A DNA stretch of 64,000 nt, taken from NCBI RefSeq assembly GCF_022829725.1, contig NZ_JAKSYG010000257.1, positions 1 to 64,000 on the forward strand, written 5' to 3'. The stretch is from Methylobacterium sp. E-005. Lineage in GTDB: Bacteria; Pseudomonadota; Alphaproteobacteria; Rhizobiales; Beijerinckiaceae. The translations under genes were made by a program, and so were the position numbers. Of the stretch, positions 60,381-64,000 are shown one piece after another (positions within the stretch are counted from its first letter, which is position 1; the number at the start of each line of letters is the position of its first letter). A model generated the notes under the pieces. That model saw only the letters and a list, made by a program, of their open reading frames with translations. It searched no databases and was not told where the DNA came from.

Positions 60381-61058
60381 GTGCGTCTGCTCGTCGTGGA
60401 GGATGACAAGGACATCAACCGGCAGGTGGTCGCCGCGCTGGAGGAGGCCGGCTACGTCGCCGACAAGGCCTATGACGGCGAGGAGGGCGGCTATCTCGGC
60501 GAGAGCGAACCCTACGATGCCATCATCCTCGACATGGGTCTGCCCAAGGCCGATGGCGTCACCGTGCTGCAGAAATGGCGCCGGGCCGGGGTGAAGACGC
60601 CGGTGATCATCCTCACCGCCCGGGACCGCTGGTCCGACAAGGTCGATGGCTTCGATGCCGGGGCGGACGATTATGTGACGAAGCCCTTCCACATGGAGGA
60701 GTTGATGGCCCGGGTCCGCGCGCTCCTGCGCCGGGCCGCCGGCCATGCCACCAGCCAGATCGCCTGCGGTCCCGTCACGCTCGACACGCGGTCCGGCAAG
60801 GTCTTCGTCGACGGCGCTCAGGTGAAGCTGACGAGCCACGAATACCGGCTGCTCTCCTACCTGATGCACCATACCGGTCGGGTCGTGTCCCGGGCCGAGC
60901 TGACCGAGCACCTCTATGACCAGGATTTCGATCGCGATTCGAACACGATCGAGGTGTTCGTCGGCCGCTTGCGCAAGAAACTCGCCGTGGACCTGATCCA
61001 GACGGTGCGGGGCCTCGGCTATCTCGTGGATCCCAACCAGCCGCCAGCACGGGTGTGA
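60381..61058 (+). CDS. OmpR/PhoP-type response regulator
   Basis: A 225-residue regulator. The receiver has the acidic pair in LLVVEDDKDINRQVVAALEE, the phosphoacceptor Asp in AIILDMGLPKADGVTVLQKW, the switch residue in VIILTARDRWSDKVDGFDAG and the Lys in DDYVTKPFHMEELMARVRAL. The winged helix is VKLTSHEYRLLSYLMHHTGR, NTIEVFVGRLRKKL. GTG 60381 follows GAGGGGAG. The stop overlaps prpF by 4 nt; the matching kinase is one gene further on. Confidence 0.94.
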   Translation: MRLLVVEDDKDINRQVVAALEEAGYVADKAYDGEEGGYLGESEPYDAIILDMGLPKADGVTVLQKWRRAGVKTPVIILTARDRWSDKVDGFDAGADDYVTKPFHMEELMARVRALLRRAAGHATSQIACGPVTLDTRSGKVFVDGAQVKLTSHEYRLLSYLMHHTGRVVSRAELTEHLYDQDFDRDSNTIEVFVGRLRKKLAVDLIQTVRGLGYLVDPNQPPARV

Positions 61059-62218
61059 GCGTGGCGCTCCGTCCCGGCACGCTGCCGGCGGTCTTCATGC
61101 GCGGCGGCACCAGCAAGGCGCTGATGCTGCACCGGCGGGACGTGCCGGGGGATCTGTCCGTCTGGGAGCCGGTCTTCCTCTCCGCCATGGACAGCCCCGA
61201 TCCGTTCGGGCGTCAGCTCAACGGCATGGGCGGGGGCGTCTCGTCGGTGTCGAAGATCTGCGTCGTGGCGCGGTCCGAGCGGCCGGACGCCGATATCGAC
61301 TACACCTTCGTGCAGGTGGTGGTCCGCGAGGGGCGGATCGATCTCTCGGGCAATTGCGGCAACATGCTGTCCGCGGTCGGCCCCTTCGCAGTGGACGAAG
61401 GCCTGGTGGAGGCGTCCGATGGCCCTGTGCGGCTGCGGATCTTCAACACCAACACGCGCAAGCTCATCGAGGCACATTTCGCGGTGGACGACGGCCGCAC
61501 CCTCTATCGCGGCGATCTCGCGATCCCGGGCGTCGCCGGCACCGGCGCGCCGATCCGCCTCGACTTCATCGATCCCGGCGGCGCCACCACGGGCCGGCTT
61601 CTCCCGACCGGGGCCGTCCGCCAGAGCCTCGATGTGCCGGGCCTGGGCCCGATCGAGGCCTCGCTGGTGGATGCGGCCAATGCCTGCGTGTTCGTGCGCG
61701 CCGCCGATCTCGGGCTGACCGGTGTCGAGCTGCCCGCCGCCCTTGAGGCGATCCCCGGCCTGCTCGATCGGCTCGGCCGGATCCGCCGGGCCGCCTCCGT
61801 GGCGATGGGGATTGCCCCCGATCTCGATGCGGCGGTACGCATCGTCCACGTGCCGTTCGTAGGGATTGTGGCGCCCCCGCTTGAGGCCGGCAGCCTGTCC
61901 GGCGCGGCGGTGCGGGCCGACGACATCGACCTGACCGCCCGGGTGATCTCCAACGGCGTGCCGCATCAGGCCCTGCCGCTCACCGCCACCCTGTGCCTGG
62001 CCGTGGCAGCCCGGATCGAAGGCAGCCTCGTCCACGAGGCCGCACGTCCGACCGATGTGGCCCTGCGGGTCGGCATGCCATCGGGGATCCTGACCGCCGA
62101 CGCTGCCGTGACGCGCGGGCCGGACGGATGGCGGGCGGAGCGGGGGGCCTTCTTCCGCACGACGCGGCCGCTGATGCGGGGCGCGGTCTATGTCGACGCG
62201 GCGCCGCTCTCCGCGTAG
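61055..62218 (+). CDS. PrpF-family isomerase (aconitate/oxalomesaconate type)
   Basis: A 387-residue protein of the diaminopimelate-epimerase fold. The PrpF signatures are PAVFMRGGTSKALMLHRRDV with the catalytic Lys and SGNCGNMLSAVGPFAVDEGL with the conserved Cys, plus MGGGVSSVSKICVV and VHQALPLTATLCLAVAAR-type late helix (GVPHQALPLTATLCLAVAAR). Family members isomerise 2-methylaconitate or tautomerise 4-oxalomesaconate; the substrate here is unknown as no propionate or aromatic-acid genes are adjacent. It starts on the regulator's stop (GTGA) and ends 9 nt before the kinase, so it is in the two-component operon. Confidence 0.9.
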   Translation: MSVALRPGTLPAVFMRGGTSKALMLHRRDVPGDLSVWEPVFLSAMDSPDPFGRQLNGMGGGVSSVSKICVVARSERPDADIDYTFVQVVVREGRIDLSGNCGNMLSAVGPFAVDEGLVEASDGPVRLRIFNTNTRKLIEAHFAVDDGRTLYRGDLAIPGVAGTGAPIRLDFIDPGGATTGRLLPTGAVRQSLDVPGLGPIEASLVDAANACVFVRAADLGLTGVELPAALEAIPGLLDRLGRIRRAASVAMGIAPDLDAAVRIVHVPFVGIVAPPLEAGSLSGAAVRADDIDLTARVISNGVPHQALPLTATLCLAVAARIEGSLVHEAARPTDVALRVGMPSGILTADAAVTRGPDGWRAERGAFFRTTRPLMRGAVYVDAAPLSA

Positions 62219-62227
62219 GGCGCTTCC

Positions 62228-63646
62228 ATGACCGACCTCCTCGGCCTCTTCTCCCTGCGCCGCCGCTCGATCGCGGTACGGCTCGCCGTCTCGGCCTTCC
62301 TGTCGAGCTCCGCGATCCTGCTGATCGCCGCCTGGATCCTCACTACCCTCTACCGGGAGAACACCGAGCGCGCCTTCGACAGCCGTCTGCTCGTCTTCAC
62401 CAACAACCTCGCCACCGACCTCGTCTCGCCGAACGATCCCGAGAGCCGGACCTTCTCGCTGGGTGATCCGCGCTTCGATCTGCCGCTGTCGGGCTGGTAC
62501 TGGCAGGTCGGCAAGCCCGACGCGAAGCCCCGGGACGTGCGCACCTCGCGCTCCCTGGTCGGGGTGCCGCTGCCGCCCGCGACCGATTCCGAGGGGAAGG
62601 CCGGGGTCGGCCAGATCCGCCAGGGCTACGGCCGGGCACAGGACGGACGCCTGCTGCGCATCATGGAGCGCGATGTCGATCTCGGCGAGGAGGGCCGCTA
62701 CACCGTGCGGGTCGCCGGGCCGGCGGACGAGATCGTCAACGACGTCGATCGCTTCCGCAATTCGCTGACCATCACATTCGGCCTGCTCGGCCTGTCGCTG
62801 GCGCTCACCACCCTTCTGCAGATCCGGTTCGGCCTCGCGCCGCTCAAGAAGATGCGCGCGGCTTTGGGCGCCGTCCGGCGGGGCGAGGCCGACCGCATCA
62901 CCGGCACCTATCCCCGCGACATCGCCCCCCTCACCGGCGAGGTGAACCTGCTGATCGAGACCAACCGGGAGATCCTGGAGCGCGCCCGCACGCAAGTCGG
63001 CAACCTCGCCCACGCCCTGAAGACGCCGCTCTCGATCATCGTCAACGAGGTGGGCGCCTCGGACGCGCCGGAGGAACTCGCCCAGAAGATCCGCGAGCAG
63101 GCCGCGGTGATGCGCGATCAGGTCAATTACCACCTCGACCGGGCCCGGGCCGCCGCGCTCGCCGGAACCCTCGGCACCTCCACGGAGGTCGAGCCGGCGC
63201 TGGCCGGACTCGTGCGCACCTTCGGCAAGATCTATCGCGACAAGGACATTGCCTACGACGTCCACGTCCCGCCGGGCCTGCGCTTCCGGGGGGAGCGCCA
63301 GGATTTTGAGGAGATGGTCGGCAACCTTGTCGACAATGCCTCGAAATGGGCCCATGCGCGGGTGGCGATCCGGGCCGAGGCGGTGACCAAGGCCGATTAT
63401 CCCCACCTCGTCGTCGCCATCGAGGATGATGGTCCGGGTCTGCCGCCGGAGGCGCGCCAGGCCGTGCTCGGCCGGGGGCGGCGGCTCGACGAATCGAAGC
63501 CCGGTTCCGGCCTCGGCCTGTCCATCGTGGCGGATCTCGCCACCCTCTACCGGGGGCGCTTCACCCTGGAGCAGGCTGCGCTGGGAGGCCTGCGGGCGGT
63601 GCTGGAGGTGCCAGGCGATGCGCCTGTCGGGACGACAACCCATTGA
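62228..63646 (+). CDS. PhoQ-like sensor histidine kinase
   Basis: A 472-residue membrane kinase that partners the regulator at 60381-61058. TM1 (VRLAVSAFLSSSAILLIAAW), a periplasmic sensor of about 125 residues rich in acidic residues, TM2 (LTITFGLLGLSLALTTLLQI), HAMP, HisKA with VGNLAHALKTPLSIIVNEVG, and HATPase_c (FEEMVGNLVDNASKWAHARV, VVAIEDDGPGLPPEARQAVL, GSGLGLSIVADLATLYRG) are complete. The arrangement PepSY-regulator-prpF-kinase is unusual in having the isomerase between the partners. The ligand is unknown. Confidence 0.93.
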   Translation: MTDLLGLFSLRRRSIAVRLAVSAFLSSSAILLIAAWILTTLYRENTERAFDSRLLVFTNNLATDLVSPNDPESRTFSLGDPRFDLPLSGWYWQVGKPDAKPRDVRTSRSLVGVPLPPATDSEGKAGVGQIRQGYGRAQDGRLLRIMERDVDLGEEGRYTVRVAGPADEIVNDVDRFRNSLTITFGLLGLSLALTTLLQIRFGLAPLKKMRAALGAVRRGEADRITGTYPRDIAPLTGEVNLLIETNREILERARTQVGNLAHALKTPLSIIVNEVGASDAPEELAQKIREQAAVMRDQVNYHLDRARAAALAGTLGTSTEVEPALAGLVRTFGKIYRDKDIAYDVHVPPGLRFRGERQDFEEMVGNLVDNASKWAHARVAIRAEAVTKADYPHLVVAIEDDGPGLPPEARQAVLGRGRRLDESKPGSGLGLSIVADLATLYRGRFTLEQAALGGLRAVLEVPGDAPVGTTTH

Positions 63647-63818
63647 GCCGTTTGCGGGCGCGAATCGCGCTCTGGAGCGCGGGTCCGGTCTTCACCCTTG
63701 TCTTCGCGCGGCAGTTGCGTGACACCGTGCCGCCGCCGGGGGGCGTCGTGGCATTCCGCCGCCGGCTCCACATGGTGTGGGGACGTATGGGCCGGTCCGG
63801 CCCGCTGGCGAAGGTTCG

Positions 63819-64000
63819 ATGACGGCGATCTGGTTCATCCTGGCGGCTATGACTGCGGCGGCTGTCCTCGGCCTGCTCTGGCCGCTGTCGCGGCGCGCCG
63901 TGGTGCCCGCTGGCGAGGCGGGCGGCACCGCGATCGCTACCGAGACCGCCTTCTACGAAGACCAGATCGCCGAGATCGCCCGCGACCAGGAGCGCGGCCT
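63819..64000 (+). CDS. ccmI: cytochrome c biogenesis protein CcmI, 5' part
   Basis: Truncated by the window end after about 60 codons. MTAIWFILAAMTAAAVLGLL is the N-terminal membrane helix and TAFYEDQIAEIARDQERGL is the conserved CcmI/CycH cytoplasmic-loop motif that precedes the second helix. CcmI chaperones apocytochrome c to the heme ligation complex. It is normally followed by ccmE, ccmF and ccmH. GAAGG before the ATG is a reasonable ribosome site. Confidence 0.88.
   Translation, partial: MTAIWFILAAMTAAAVLGLLWPLSRRAVVPAGEAGGTAIATETAFYEDQIAEIARDQERG

Noticed and set aside
61019..63643. 874-codon open frame antisense to prpF and the kinase
   Set aside because: Same reason: low-information translation, no ribosome site, fully antisense to two clear enzymes.

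Overview
The window looks like chromosome from a GC-rich methylotrophic alphaproteobacterium of the Methylobacterium/Methylorubrum type. This is inferred from gene content (MeaB GTPase, a small class I cytochrome c, CcmI, an acetoacetate decarboxylase/3-hydroxybutyrate dehydrogenase pair, DUF6456, an RcGTA-type gene cluster) and very high GC; no species call is possible from the sequence alone. It opens on a 5S rRNA and its terminator (the 3' end of an rRNA operon) and ends inside ccmI.

Region 1 (1-32 kb) is ordinary chromosome: an OmpR-type two-component pair, a patatin/acetoacetate decarboxylase/hydroxybutyrate dehydrogenase set, a CsbD-like stress protein, meaB, two alpha/beta hydrolases, a chemoreceptor, a transglutaminase-like protein, a TetR-like regulator, ybjN-proC, a UbiK-like factor, a phoH-like ATPase, uvrD, a large AsmA-family protein, oligopeptidase B, a DUF6456 protein, a SufE-like protein and a PAS histidine kinase whose ATP-binding boxes are degenerate. 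Several small proteins of extreme composition lie here: a Met/His/Arg-rich exported protein, a His-rich 65-residue protein and an Asp/Glu-tailed protein.

Region 2 (32.3-57.9 kb) is the centrepiece: a gene-transfer-agent (RcGTA-like) cluster in canonical order (gp1 HTH/small terminase, gp2 large terminase, gp3 portal, gp4 prohead protease, gp5 capsid, gp6 connector, gp7 head closure, gp8 tail terminator, gp9 tail tube, gp10/gp10.1 tail chaperone, gp11 tape measure, gp12 DUF2460, gp13 DUF2163, gp14 NlpC/P60, gp15 hub). A DUF2793 fibre, a GH24 endolysin, a 3TM-type holin and a coiled-coil membrane protein follow. No integrase, repressor or replication genes are present. A good sigma70-like promoter lies just upstream of gp1 and a textbook intrinsic terminator lies 3' of the last gene. 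The cluster is broken in three places by host-type genes: dps plus two secreted trypsin-like proteases (with small ORFs) between gp5 and gp6; an SDR/LysR pair between gp11 and gp12, flanked by a perfect 72-bp duplication of the gp11 3' end; and a chemoreceptor with an in-frame amber codon between gp14 and gp15, which has removed the native gp14 end.

The most striking single signal is at the end of gp10. The downstream chaperone frame (gp10.1) has no usable start codon but lies in the -1 frame after an in-phase A AAC CCT heptamer, a 5-nt spacer and a 10-bp hairpin. This is a complete programmed -1 frameshift signal, of the kind known for lambda G/GT, here in a GTA.

Region 3 (58-64 kb) holds a cytochrome c, a 28-residue membrane microprotein, an exported protein with two CxGC pairs, and a pepSY/response regulator/prpF/histidine kinase operon in which a metabolic isomerase gene sits between regulator and kinase.
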